A stretch of 64,000 nt of DNA from Tyzzerella sp. (GTDB taxonomy: Bacteria > Bacillota > Clostridia > Lachnospirales > Lachnospiraceae), in contig JAFTWA010000005.1 of the NCBI GenBank assembly GCA_017465565.1, positions 1 to 64,000 on the forward strand. The letters run 5' to 3'. This document shows, piece after piece, positions 5,377 to 14,144 of this stretch. How positions within the stretch are numbered: position 1 is the stretch's first letter; each line of letters begins with the position of its first letter. A model generated the notes under the pieces. The model did no database searches and was not told the DNA's origin. It saw only the letters and a list, made by a program, of their open reading frames with translations. The position numbers and the translations under genes were made by a program.

Positions 5377-8001
5377 CTACTTATCAGCGATAGCTGCTTG
5401 TGCAGCAGCTAATCTTGCGATTGGTACACGGAATGGTGAACAAGATACATAATCTAAACCAATCTTGTGGCAGAATTCTACTGAACTTGGATCTCCACCA
5501 TGTTCTCCACAGATACCAACGTGTAAGTGTGAGTTCACTGGTTTTCCTAACTTAATAGCCATTTCCATCAATGCACCTACGCCTGTCTGGTCTAATTTAG
5601 CAAATGGATCGTTTTCGAAAATCTTTGTATCATAGTAAGCATCTAAGAACTTACCAGCATCATCACGAGAGAATCCATATGTCATCTGTGTTAAGTCGTT
5701 TGTACCGAAGCAGAAGAAGTCAGCTTCTTTAGCGATTTCATCAGCTGTGAGACAAGCACGTGGGATTTCCATCATAGTACCTACTTCGTAAGCTAATTCT
5801 ACGCCTGCAGCAGCGATTTCAGCGTCAGCTGTAGCTACTACAACTTTCTTAACGTATGCCAATTCTTTTGCATCACATGAAAGAGGAATCATGATTTCTG
5901 GTTTTACATTCCAGTCAGCGTGTGCTTTCTGTACGTTGATTGCTGCACGGATAACAGCTTTTGTCTGCATCTTAGCAATTTCTGGATATGTTACAGCAAG
6001 ACGAAGTCCTCTGTGTCCCATCATTGGATTGAATTCATGTAATGATTGGATAATTGCTTTAATATCTTCTACTGATTTGCCTTGAGCATCAGCAAGTTTC
6101 TTGATGTCTTCTTCTTCTGTTGGAACGAATTCGTGAAGCGGTGGATCTAAGAAACGGATTGTAACTGGGTTACCTTCTAATGCTTCAAATAATCCTTCGA
6201 AGTCTCCTTGTTGATATGGAAGGATCTTATCAAGAGCAGCTTCTCTTTCTTCTACTGTGTCAGAACAGATCATTTCACGGAATGCTGCAATTCTGTCTTC
6301 TTCGAAGAACATGTGCTCTGTACGGCAAAGACCGATACCTTCTGCACCAAGCTCACGAGCTTTCTTAGCATCTGCTGGAGTATCCGCATTTGTTCTAACC
6401 TTTAATGTTCTGTATTTGTCAGCCCATGCCATGATTCTTCCGAATTCACCAGCGATTGTAGCGTCTACAGTTGGGATGATTCCATCATAGATGTTACCTG
6501 TTGTACCATCGATAGAAATTTCAGAACCTTCTACAAATGTTTTTCCAGCTAATGTAAATTTCTTATTAGCTTCGTCCATGTTGATGTCTCCACAACCAGA
6601 TACACAACATGTACCCATACCACGTGCTACTACAGCAGCGTGAGATGTCATACCACCACGAACTGTTAAGATACCTTGGGCAGCTTTCATACCTGTGATA
6701 TCTTCTGGTGATGTTTCAAGACGAACAAGAACTACTTTTTCTCCTCTTGCAGCCCATTCTACAGCGTCATCAGCTGTGAATACAACTTTACCACAAGCAG
6801 CACCTGGAGAAGCTCCAAGACCTTTGCCCATTGGAGTTGCAGCCTTTAATGCTTTTGCATCAAATTGAGGATGTAATAATGTGTCTAAGTTACGAGGATC
6901 GATCATTGCAACAGCTTCTTCTTCTGTTCTCATTCCTTCGTCAACTAAGTCACAAGCGATTTTTAAAGCAGCCTGAGCTGTTCTCTTACCATTACGAGTT
7001 TGAAGCATGAATAATTTACGGTCTTGGATTGTAAATTCCATATCTTGCATATCTCTGTAGTGTGTTTCAAGAATATTACAAACGTTTGTGAATTGCTCGA
7101 ATACTTCTGGCATAACTTCATTTAATGCAGCGATTGGTTGAGGTGTACGAACACCTGCAACAACGTCTTCACCTTGTGCATTGATTAAGAATTCACCCAT
7201 AAGTTTCTTTTCACCTGTAGCTGGGTCACGAGTAAATGCAACACCTGTACCTGATTCATCTGACCAGTTACCAAATGCCATTTCTTGTACGTTAACAGCT
7301 GTTCCCCATGAATAAGGGATGTCGTTGTCACGACGGTAAACGTTAGCACGTGGGTTGTCCCAAGAACGGAATACAGCTTTTACAGCTCCCATTAATTGTT
7401 CCTTTGGATCATCTGGGAAATCAGCACCGATTTTAGCTTTGTATTCAGCTTTGAATTGGTTAGCTAATTCTTTTAAGTCTTCTGCTGTGAGGTCTACGTC
7501 TTGAGTAACTCCTCTTTCTTCTTTCATTTTATCGATAAGTTCTTCAAAATATTTCTTACCAACTTCCATAACTACGTCAGAATACATTTGAATAAATCTT
7601 CTGTAGCAGTCACGCGCCCATCTTTCATTACCTGTCTTCTTAGCAACTACTTCTACTACTTCTTCGTTAAGACCAAGGTTCAAAATAGTGTCCATCATAC
7701 CTGGCATAGAAGCTCTGGCACCTGAACGAACAGATACAAGTAATGGATTTTCTAAATCCCCAAATTTCTTTCCTGTAATTTCTTCCATCTTAACGATTGC
7801 GTCGTTAATTTGTGCTTGAATCTCATCATTAATTTGACGACCGTCTTCATAATACTGAGTACAAGCTTCTGTTGTAATTGTAAAACCTTGTGGTACTGGA
7901 AGACCTAATTTTGTCATTTCAGCAAGGTTAGCACCTTTACCTCCAAGAGTATTACGCATGCTGGCGTCACCTTCGGTGAACATATAAACCCATTTTGCCA
8001 T
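5377..8001 (-). CDS. ppdK: Pyruvate, phosphate dikinase
   Basis: An 874-residue cytoplasmic enzyme that interconverts pyruvate + ATP + Pi and phosphoenolpyruvate + AMP + PPi. Length is standard for the family. Visible domains are the N-terminal nucleotide-binding part (LGGKGANLAEM, SVRSGARASMPGMMDT), the swivelling phosphohistidine domain (GGMTSHAAVVARGMG with the catalytic His) and the C-terminal PEP/pyruvate barrel (GLCRTEHMFF, GHRGLRLA, GTNDLTQMTYGFSRDD). The start at MAKWVYMF is chosen because GGAGG sits just upstream; a longer in-frame extension to 8088 lies mostly in the promoter. It is monocistronic. In many anaerobes it works glycolytically with PPi or in gluconeogenesis. Confidence 0.97.
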   Translation of the reverse strand: MAKWVYMFTEGDASMRNTLGGKGANLAEMTKLGLPVPQGFTITTEACTQYYEDGRQINDEIQAQINDAIVKMEEITGKKFGDLENPLLVSVRSGARASMPGMMDTILNLGLNEEVVEVVAKKTGNERWARDCYRRFIQMYSDVVMEVGKKYFEELIDKMKEERGVTQDVDLTAEDLKELANQFKAEYKAKIGADFPDDPKEQLMGAVKAVFRSWDNPRANVYRRDNDIPYSWGTAVNVQEMAFGNWSDESGTGVAFTRDPATGEKKLMGEFLINAQGEDVVAGVRTPQPIAALNEVMPEVFEQFTNVCNILETHYRDMQDMEFTIQDRKLFMLQTRNGKRTAQAALKIACDLVDEGMRTEEEAVAMIDPRNLDTLLHPQFDAKALKAATPMGKGLGASPGAACGKVVFTADDAVEWAARGEKVVLVRLETSPEDITGMKAAQGILTVRGGMTSHAAVVARGMGTCCVSGCGDINMDEANKKFTLAGKTFVEGSEISIDGTTGNIYDGIIPTVDATIAGEFGRIMAWADKYRTLKVRTNADTPADAKKARELGAEGIGLCRTEHMFFEEDRIAAFREMICSDTVEEREAALDKILPYQQGDFEGLFEALEGNPVTIRFLDPPLHEFVPTEEEDIKKLADAQGKSVEDIKAIIQSLHEFNPMMGHRGLRLAVTYPEIAKMQTKAVIRAAINVQKAHADWNVKPEIMIPLSCDAKELAYVKKVVVATADAEIAAAGVELAYEVGTMMEIPRACLTADEIAKEADFFCFGTNDLTQMTYGFSRDDAGKFLDAYYDTKIFENDPFAKLDQTGVGALMEMAIKLGKPVNSHLHVGICGEHGGDPSSVEFCHKIGLDYVSCSPFRVPIARLAAAQAAIADK

Positions 8002-8040
8002 GTCTTTGCGACCTCCTAATAATATTTTTAACGTAACTTT

Positions 8041-8069
8041 ATTGTATACATTTTTACACATTACGTCAA
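8041..8069 (-). promoter_or_regulatory. ppdK promoter
   Basis: Minus strand TTGACG (8064-8069), 17-base spacer, TACAAT (8041-8046), about 40 bases before the ppdK start codon. Confidence 0.65.
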
Positions 8070-8088
8070 GGATTTTCCATAAAAACAA

Positions 8089-8115
8089 GGCGCTGAAAAT
8101 CTACTTTTCAGCGCC
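8089..8115. terminator. Hairpin between the solo RAYT repeat and ppdK
   Basis: GGCGCTGAAAA pairs perfectly with TTTTCAGCGCC around a 5-base loop. On the minus strand it is followed by a short T-rich run. It would insulate ppdK from upstream transcription. Confidence 0.55.
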
Positions 8116-8138
8116 CAAATTTGTGCATTTTTTAACGA

Positions 8139-8201
8139 TTGGGGACGTAGTAAAATTCACTTTTACTACGTCCCCAATTGCGTTTAGTGGTGTCCCCAAA
8201 T
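8139..8201. repeat. Solo copy of the RAYT end repeat
   Basis: GGGGACGTAGTAAAA pairs with TTTTACTACGTCCCC around a short loop, followed by a spacer and TAGTGGTGTCCCCAAAT. The same arrangement is found at both ends of the transposase element at 9821-10770, but here there is no transposase. It is probably a REP/MITE-like derivative mobilised in trans. Confidence 0.75.
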
Positions 8202-8278
8202 ATGATATACCCCTGTCCCTTTTTACACATTATATTAAATTTTGCAAAACTAATTACTTTAGACTCTATCGTAAACAA

Positions 8279-8349
8279 AAACCCTGTAAACAGCGCATTA
8301 GAATTGTTGGGTTATCAGCCCTTTTTCTAACCATCTGTTTTACAGGGTT
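8279..8349 (-). terminator. Long-stem hairpin, terminator of the M18 aminopeptidase gene
   Basis: AACCCTGTAAA pairs with TTTACAGGGTT, with CAG/CTG extending the stem, around a loop of about 40 bases that itself contains GGTTA/TAACC. On the minus strand a TTTTTG run follows. It lies 33 bases past the aminopeptidase stop. Confidence 0.6.
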
Positions 8350-8381
8350 CTTTTATATATCCCTAAACACTTAAGATCTAT

Positions 8382-9761
8382 CTAAGCTTCTACTAAGAAT
8401 GCTTTATAACCTCTATAGGCTTCATACACATCGGCTTTGCTTGTAATTTCCCATGGTGCATGCATGTTAAGCACTGGAACGCCACTATCAATCACTTCCA
8501 TACCATAATTAGCTAAGATATAAGCGATTGTTCCACCACCACCAACATCAACGCGACCTAATTCAGCTGTTTGGAATTGCACATCGTTTTTAGCCATAAT
8601 GTCTCTTAAATGAGCAATATATTCTGGATTCGCATCGTTAGAGCCACCTTTTCCGCGACTTCCTGTATATTTGTTAAGCGCAATACCTTTACCAAAAAAC
8701 GCTGAATTTTTCTTCTCGAAGCAGCCTTCAAACATTGGATCAAATGCTGCACTAACATCTGAAGATAACATCTTAGAGTTAGCAAGCGTTCTTCTCACTT
8801 TAATATCTGAGCATTCGCCCATTGCATAGAGAATTTCTGCAACTACATTTTCAAAGAAACGGGACTGCATACCCGTTGCTCCTACACTGCCAATTTCTTC
8901 TTTATCCACTAATAAACAACATGTTGTTCTCTTAACATTTTTCACTTCTAACATCGCAATAAGAGATGTGTATGCACATACTCTATCGTCTTGTCCATAT
9001 GCAGCAATCATACTTCTGTCAAGACCACAATCACGAGCTTTACCAGCTGGTACAATTTCTAATTCTGCAGAAATAAAATCATCTTCTTCAATGTTATATT
9101 TTTCTTTCAGTAATGCTAAAATATTTGCTTTTACTGCATCTTTCTCTTCATCTTTTAATGGTTTGTTACCAACTAAGAGGTCTAACTTTTCTCCTTCGAT
9201 TACTTTCGCCGCAGTAAGTTGCATCTGCTCTCCAGCCAAATGTACTAAAATATCTGTAATCATCATAATTGGATCATTATCGTCTTCACCAATCACGATG
9301 TTTTCTACAGAGCCATCTTTACGAACCACGATTCCATGGATAGCTAACGGTGTAGTTACCCATTGATATTTTTTGATACCACCATAATAGTGTGTATCTA
9401 AATAAGCAAATTCACTATTTTCATACAACGGATTTTGTTTTAAATCGATACGTGGTGAATCAACATGTGCACCAAGGATATTCATACCGTTTTCCAATGC
9501 CTCTTCACCGATTTGGAATAAAGCAATCGTCTTTTCCATACATACAGCATATACGCAGTCACCAACTTTTAATGTTTCGCCATTAGCAATTACATCCTTC
9601 AAATCTCTGTAACCCGCTTCTTTTACCATTTTAACTGCTTCTCTAATACATTCTCTTTCTGTTTTACCATTGTCGAGATATGTTTTGTAACCACTGTTAA
9701 GTTGTTCTAATTCTTGCAGTTGTTCATCACTGTAAACTGTCCATAAATTTTTCTTTCCCAT
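8382..9761 (-). CDS. M18 family aminopeptidase
   Basis: A 459-residue cytoplasmic metallopeptidase that removes N-terminal residues from peptides. Family motifs are NILGAHVDSPRIDLKQNPLYE (zinc His-Asp), LLVDKEEIGSVGATGMQS (catalytic and zinc Glu), SSDVSAAFDPMF, and the terminal NMHAPWEITSKADVYEAYRGYKAFL. The length is normal for bacterial M18 enzymes (ApeB/Lap4 type). GGAG precedes the ATG at good distance. It stands alone, with a terminator hairpin downstream and the RAYT element 60 bases upstream of its start. Preference for acidic or neutral residues cannot be told from the sequence. Confidence 0.92.
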   Translation of the reverse strand: MGKKNLWTVYSDEQLQELEQLNSGYKTYLDNGKTERECIREAVKMVKEAGYRDLKDVIANGETLKVGDCVYAVCMEKTIALFQIGEEALENGMNILGAHVDSPRIDLKQNPLYENSEFAYLDTHYYGGIKKYQWVTTPLAIHGIVVRKDGSVENIVIGEDDNDPIMMITDILVHLAGEQMQLTAAKVIEGEKLDLLVGNKPLKDEEKDAVKANILALLKEKYNIEEDDFISAELEIVPAGKARDCGLDRSMIAAYGQDDRVCAYTSLIAMLEVKNVKRTTCCLLVDKEEIGSVGATGMQSRFFENVVAEILYAMGECSDIKVRRTLANSKMLSSDVSAAFDPMFEGCFEKKNSAFFGKGIALNKYTGSRGKGGSNDANPEYIAHLRDIMAKNDVQFQTAELGRVDVGGGGTIAYILANYGMEVIDSGVPVLNMHAPWEITSKADVYEAYRGYKAFLVEA

Positions 9762-9820
9762 TTGTAATTCTCCTTTCGAACACTACTTTAATTGTAACCC
9801 TTTTTCAATATTTTGTCTAC

Positions 9821-9884
9821 TATTGACGCGTTGTAAAATCAACATTTACTACGTCCCCAATTTAACTTAGTGGTGTCCCCAAAT
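9821..9884. repeat. Left end repeat of the RAYT element
   Basis: Imperfect hairpin (GACGCGTTGTAAAAT with ATTTACTACGTC) followed by AATTTAACTTAGTGGTGTCCCC. Same layout as the solo copy at 8139-8201, though its left arm has degenerated. Confidence 0.7.
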
Positions 9885-9908
9885 CTTCCATTATCTTCGC
9901 TACCCGAT

Positions 9909-10676
9909 TCACAATAATAATTCTTTCTTTATTTCTTCATACAACTTCTTTTTCTTCGTTTCAGAGATTTGCATTCTTTCCTTCAGCAAATTTAAATACC
10001 TTTTTCTCATTTCAGGTTCTTCCAATACTTCTCTCACGTGTTCCACTTCTTCCAAAGCCTGCATTTCATATAGAATATCCCATGCCATATCTTTTTGCTG
10101 CAAATAAACTTCCTGCTCCATCCCAAGAAATATAGATGCATTCCTACCATAATGATATTCCATAAACTGCTGCCAATTCGCAAACTTTTGCTTATATTGC
10201 TTAATTCCATTTTCATGAATTATATTCGTTCTCTCATTTTTGTAATCATTAATACTGCTATAACGATATTCCCATGCTGCTGATACCATATGAGCCTTTA
10301 CAGGATTCATATGTATATACTTCAAGCATGTCCAATAATAATGTGAATCTTCAATACATTCACTGCGAAAACGGCCTTGAAATACGTGTCCATTCCGATT
10401 CTTTTTATAATTATAATAACTTGCGTATTCTGCCAAGACTTTTGACATAAACATAGACATTTCTTGAATATCTTGAGATTTAATAATGAAGTGAGCATGA
10501 CTTGACATTATACAATAAGCATAAATTTCAATATCATACTTAATAAGATGTTTTTTTATAATCTTCTTAAAATAGCACTTTTCTCGAGTTTGATTAAAAA
10601 TCAATTCGTGATTAATTCCTCTTACAAACACATGATAAACCCCAGTACTACTCTCTTTTCGTGCTCTATGTGGCAA
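9909..10676 (-). CDS. REP-associated tyrosine transposase (Y1_Tnp, IS200-like)
   Basis: A 255-residue single-strand transposase of the HUH family. It shows the N-terminal RAYT signature (PHRARKESSTGVYHVFVRGINH), the metal-binding HAH of SSHAHFII (60-62) and the KYIHMNPVKAHMV block with the likely catalytic Tyr120. About 70 extra residues at the C-terminus form a charged helical tail. I place the start at a TTG (10676) because GGAGG lies 7 bases upstream and the protein then begins at the family's usual position. Such enzymes cut and join hairpin-flanked single-stranded DNA; the flanking and solo repeats here are plausible substrates. Confidence 0.85.
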   Translation of the reverse strand: MPHRARKESSTGVYHVFVRGINHELIFNQTREKCYFKKIIKKHLIKYDIEIYAYCIMSSHAHFIIKSQDIQEMSMFMSKVLAEYASYYNYKKNRNGHVFQGRFRSECIEDSHYYWTCLKYIHMNPVKAHMVSAAWEYRYSSINDYKNERTNIIHENGIKQYKQKFANWQQFMEYHYGRNASIFLGMEQEVYLQQKDMAWDILYEMQALEEVEHVREVLEEPEMRKRYLNLLKERMQISETKKKKLYEEIKKELLL

Positions 10677-10707
10677 TATACAACCTCCTTCCAGACATGG
10701 AAATCGC

Positions 10708-10770
10708 ATTTAGGGACACCACTAAGTTAAATTCGGGACGTAGTCAATTTGAGTTTAACTACGTCCCCAA
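10708..10770. repeat. Right end repeat of the RAYT element
   Basis: AGGGACACCACTAAGTTAAATT followed by a hairpin GGGACGTAGT...ACTACGTCCC. It is the inverse of the left end and ends 11 bases past the glyQS stop codon. Confidence 0.7.
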
Positions 10771-10781
10771 CTATTATAAAA

Positions 10782-12170
10782 TTAGAATCTGAATTTATCT
10801 TCGAAGTATACTTTTAAATCTTCAATCTTGATTCTTTCTTGTTCCATTGTATCTCTATCACGAACTGTTACTGCACCATCTTCTTCTGATTCGAAGTCGT
10901 ATGTAATACAGAATGGAGTTCCGATTTCATCCTGACGACGGTAACGTTTACCGATATTTCCACGGTCATCGAATTCACAGTTGTAGTATTTTGATAATTC
11001 GGCAAATACTTTTTCTGCTCCTTCGTTCAACTTCTTAGAAAGTGGAAGCACACCGATTTTCACTGGTGCAAGTGCTGGATGGAAATGAAGTACTGTACGT
11101 ACATCTCCGCCTTCTAATTCTTCTTCGTCGTATGCGCTGCAAAGGAATGCAAGTACCACACGGTCAGCACCGAGTGATGGTTCAATAACGTATGGGATGT
11201 ATTTTTCCTTCTTTTCGTCATCAAAGTAAGACATGTCCTGTTTTGATACTTCTTGGTGTTGTGTCAAGTCGTAATCAGTTCTGTCAGCGATTCCCCAAAG
11301 CTCGCCCCAACCAAATGGGAATAAGAATTCGATGTCAGTTGTAGCTTTACTGTAGAAGCAAAGTTCTTCTGGAGAGTGGTCTCTCGCTTTCATCTCTTCT
11401 GGCTTGATACCCAATGATTGTAACCAGTCGATACAGTATTGTTTCCAGTATGCGAACCATTCAAGGTCTGTTCCTGGTGCACAGAAGAATTCTAATTCCA
11501 TCTGCTCGAATTCTCTTGTACGGAATGTGAAGTTACCTGGCGTAATTTCGTTACGGAATGATTTACCAATCTGACCGATGCCGAATGGGATTTTCTTTCT
11601 TGATGTACGCTGTACATTCTTAAAGTTTACAAAAATACCTTGCGCTGTTTCTGGTCGGAGGTATACAGTGTTCTTAGCGTCCTCTGTTACACCCTGGAAT
11701 GTTTTAAACATTAAGTTGAACTGACGGATTTCTGTGAAGTTGTGCTTTCCACATGTTGGACATGGAACATTGTGCTCAGCAACCCATGCTTCCATCTGCT
11801 CTTTTGACCAGGCATCAACACTTTCTGTTAATTCAATTCCGTTTTCTGCTGCAAAATCTTCGATTAACTTGTCTGCACGGAATCTTTCCTTACATTCTTT
11901 ACAGTCCATAAGTGGATCGCTGAATCCTCCTAAATGTCCTGATGCTACCCATGTCTGTGGGTTCATTAAGATGGCACAGTCAACGCCAACGTTATATGGG
12001 TTTTCCTGAATGAATTTCTGCCACCATGCTTTTTTAACGTTATTTTTTAATTCAACACCGAGATTACCATAATCCCATGTATTAGCAAGACCTCCATAAA
12101 TTTCAGATCCTGGATATACAAAACCTCTCGATTTTGCAAGTGCTACGATTTTTTCCATTGTTTTTTCCAT
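10782..12170 (-). CDS. glyQS: Glycyl-tRNA synthetase, dimeric class II type
   Basis: A 462-residue single-chain enzyme charging tRNA-Gly. Features are [19 protein letters not shown] at the N-terminus, a zinc-type CKEC/CPTC pair (about residues 90 and 140), class II motif 2 ([26 protein letters not shown]) and motif 3 ([18 protein letters not shown]). The C-terminal anticodon domain starts around [13 protein letters not shown] and is followed by [22 protein letters not shown]. It is the alpha2 form rather than the separate glyQ/glyS form. The start at MEKTMEK follows AGAGGAA; an ATG six codons upstream overlaps that site. It is last in a row with recO and era. Confidence 0.96.
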   Translation of the reverse strand: MEKTMEKIVALAKSRGFVYPGSEIYGGLANTWDYGNLGVELKNNVKKAWWQKFIQENPYNVGVDCAILMNPQTWVASGHLGGFSDPLMDCKECKERFRADKLIEDFAAENGIELTESVDAWSKEQMEAWVAEHNVPCPTCGKHNFTEIRQFNLMFKTFQGVTEDAKNTVYLRPETAQGIFVNFKNVQRTSRKKIPFGIGQIGKSFRNEITPGNFTFRTREFEQMELEFFCAPGTDLEWFAYWKQYCIDWLQSLGIKPEEMKARDHSPEELCFYSKATTDIEFLFPFGWGELWGIADRTDYDLTQHQEVSKQDMSYFDDEKKEKYIPYVIEPSLGADRVVLAFLCSAYDEEELEGGDVRTVLHFHPALAPVKIGVLPLSKKLNEGAEKVFAELSKYYNCEFDDRGNIGKRYRRQDEIGTPFCITYDFESEEDGAVTVRDRDTMEQERIKIEDLKVYFEDKFRF

Positions 12171-12243
12171 TATTCGTATTCCTCTCATTCTATGAATCCT
12201 TAATGCTAATAATTATACCTTTATTAACACGTTTTTTCAACTC

Positions 12244-12990
12244 TTAATCCAGACACATTTCCAATATTTCTAAAGATTTGAACCGTTTATCTACATAAAG
12301 TCCCACATATTGCTTCATAATTCTGCGAAGCTTAGAAAGCACCTCGTCTGAAACAGTAAATGTATAAAGCTTCTCAATGGTAGAACTGACAATATATTGA
12401 AGCGTATACAACGTTGAACTGTCCACACCAATTCCGTCAGCAGCTATCGCCTTACACTCTTCACAGATGAGCCCATGATTCTTACTGCTAAATACAACGC
12501 CTCTATCCACCGCACCACAATTTCCGCAGCGGAACACTTCCGGATATTCGCCGTTAATTACCAGTGCTTTCAGCTCGAATATGTAGCGCACCAGCTCGCG
12601 CTTAATCTTCCCGGAAGACAGCGCTCTCAGTGTCTGATACAGCAGCTTTAACATCTGCGTCTCATCGTTATATTCTTTTGTGTAATAATCCGCAAATTCC
12701 ATAAAATAGAATCCATAATAGGCACCTTCAAAATCACTGCTAAGCTCCATAAAATAGTTGGAAATATTCGCTGTCATTATGTTATAAGAAGTCCTTCCCT
12801 CATACAACGTAAATTCTCCAAAAGAAAAGGGACTTGTCACTCCCATAAGCGGGCTGTTCTGTCTTCTTGCCCCTTTTGCAAATGCTGAGATTTTCCCCTT
12901 TTCCTTTGTCAATATCACAACTCGTTTATCGTACTCACCGATAGGTGCCGCGGACAGTATCATTCCTGTTACAGTTACTGTCTGACTCAA
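12244..12990 (-). CDS. recO: DNA repair protein RecO
   Basis: A 248-residue recombination mediator that helps RecR load RecA onto SSB-coated DNA. The N-terminal OB fold begins TVTVTGMILSAAPIGEYDKRVVILTKEKGKISAFAKGARRQ-like, split here by position: VTVTGM at 5-10 and ISAFAKGARR at 34-43. A Cys4 zinc site is at 155/158 (CGNC) and 176/179 (CEEC). The start codon is TTG at 12990, supported by AGGAGAG at proper spacing and by the family's usual beginning. The start lies 56 bases inside the end of the small yqzL-like gene, which suggests coupled translation. Confidence 0.93.
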   Translation of the reverse strand: MSQTVTVTGMILSAAPIGEYDKRVVILTKEKGKISAFAKGARRQNSPLMGVTSPFSFGEFTLYEGRTSYNIMTANISNYFMELSSDFEGAYYGFYFMEFADYYTKEYNDETQMLKLLYQTLRALSSGKIKRELVRYIFELKALVINGEYPEVFRCGNCGAVDRGVVFSSKNHGLICEECKAIAADGIGVDSSTLYTLQYIVSSTIEKLYTFTVSDEVLSKLRRIMKQYVGLYVDKRFKSLEILEMCLD

Positions 12991-13105
12991 ACGTTCTCTC
13001 TCCTATATCCTGCTCATCTGAAATGCTGCGAATCCCTTTATAATTCAAGTAATCCACAACACTTCCTGTTTTTTCAAAAGTTGTCCACAAATCTTTCTCT
13101 TCCAT
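12935..13105 (-). CDS. YqzL-like small protein
   Basis: A 56-residue protein beginning MEEKDLWTTFEKTGSVVDYLNYKG. The W-x-x-F-x-x-TGS-x-x-x-YL pattern matches the short YqzL proteins encoded between era and recO in Firmicutes. AGGAGGG lies 7 bases before the ATG. The conserved part covers only about residues 6-24. The rest, including a C-terminal tail that is read from DNA also encoding the start of RecO, looks unconstrained (Ser/Asn/Arg-rich). Function is unknown. The 56-base overlap with recO is unusually long. Confidence 0.7.
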   Translation of the reverse strand: MEEKDLWTTFEKTGSVVDYLNYKGIRSISDEQDIGERTFESDSNCNRNDTVRGTYR

Positions 13106-13218
13106 GAAAACCCTCCTTTGTATTGCAATCTCAAATCACATAAACTTAGGGTCTCCAACGGAATTCAAAACATACTGAAACTATCTGCCAGTTCTTTTTT
13201 TCAAAAGCACCTTGACAT

Positions 13219-14115
13219 TTATTCGTCTTTCGTATAACCAAAGTTACGGATCAGGAAATCGCTGTCTCTCCAGTCCTTCTTCACCTTCACCCAAAGCTGA
13301 AGATTCACTTTACAGTCCAGCATTCTCTCGATTTCATATCTGGCCGTACTTCCAATTTTCTTTAACATTGCTCCCTGTTTTCCAATGATAATTCCCTTAT
13401 GGGAATCACGCTCACAAATAATCGTAGCCTCAATGTCCACGATTTTCCTGCGATACTTCATGCTGTCTATTGCCACTGCAATCCCGTGTGGAATCTCATC
13501 ATTCAGGCAATGCAATGCCTTTTCACGAATCAGTTCTGCCACAATCTGTCTTTCCGGCTGGTCTGTAACCGTATCCTCATCGTAAAACTGCGGTCCATAT
13601 GGCAAATATTTCAGAATCACCTTCACAAGCTCATCTGTATTTTCACCGCTCCTTGCAGAAACCGGCACAATTTCTGCAAAGTCATAAACCTTGCGGTAAG
13701 CATCAATAAATGTCAACACTTCTTCCTTCTTCACCATATCCACTTTATTGATGACGAGAATCACTGGTGTTTTTACATTGCCCAGCTGCTCCGCAATATG
13801 CTTCTCTCCCGCCCCAATAAAGGTAGATGGTTCCACGAGCCAGAGTACCACATCTACTTCATTCAGTGTGCGCTCTGCCACATTTACCATATATTCACCA
13901 AGCTTGTTTTTCGCCTTGTGAATCCCTGGTGTATCCACAAATACAATCTGCCCTTCCTCTGTTGTCAAGACCGTCTGAATACGGTTTCTCGTTGTCTGTG
14001 GCTTATTTGAAGTAATTGCAATCTTCTGGCCAATCAGATAATTCATAAGGGTAGATTTTCCCACATTTGGTCTTCCAATTAATGTTACAAATCCTGATTT
14101 GTAATCCGCTTTCAT
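13219..14115 (-). CDS. era: GTPase Era
   Basis: A 298-residue ribosome-assembly GTPase that binds the 3' end of 16S rRNA. G1 is GRPNVGKS (about 14-21), G3 is VDTPGIH, G4 is INKVDMV, and a C-terminal KH domain contains the GIIIGKQGAMLKKIG signature. Length is typical. A GGAGAAGG site precedes the ATG. It lies 29 bases downstream of the M16C peptidase gene and upstream of the yqzL-like gene and recO, a conserved Firmicutes order. Confidence 0.97.
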   Translation of the reverse strand: MKADYKSGFVTLIGRPNVGKSTLMNYLIGQKIAITSNKPQTTRNRIQTVLTTEEGQIVFVDTPGIHKAKNKLGEYMVNVAERTLNEVDVVLWLVEPSTFIGAGEKHIAEQLGNVKTPVILVINKVDMVKKEEVLTFIDAYRKVYDFAEIVPVSARSGENTDELVKVILKYLPYGPQFYDEDTVTDQPERQIVAELIREKALHCLNDEIPHGIAVAIDSMKYRRKIVDIEATIICERDSHKGIIIGKQGAMLKKIGSTARYEIERMLDCKVNLQLWVKVKKDWRDSDFLIRNFGYTKDE

Positions 14116-14144
14116 ACCTTCTCCTTTGCAAATCGAACGTCATA

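Larger units (their letters stand above)
9821..10770. mobile_element. RAYT (REP-associated tyrosine transposase) element
   Basis: The unit contains one Y1 transposase gene bracketed by related ends in inverse orientation. The left end (9821-9884) ends TTTACTACGTCCCC-spacer-TAGTGGTGTCCCC. The right end (10708-10770) begins AGGGACACCACTAAGTTAAATT and continues into a GGGACGTAGT...ACTACGTCCC hairpin. The spacer AATTTAACTTAGTGGTGTCCCC matches its inverted counterpart closely. It sits between glyQS and the M18 gene and disrupts neither. Confidence 0.75.

Noticed and set aside
8279-8349. Long-stem inverted repeat as an IS remnant
   Set aside because: No transposase trace or target duplication; position and T run fit the aminopeptidase terminator.
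13399-14010. 203-codon plus-strand frame opposite era
   Set aside because: Complete overlap with a certain housekeeping gene; shadow frame.
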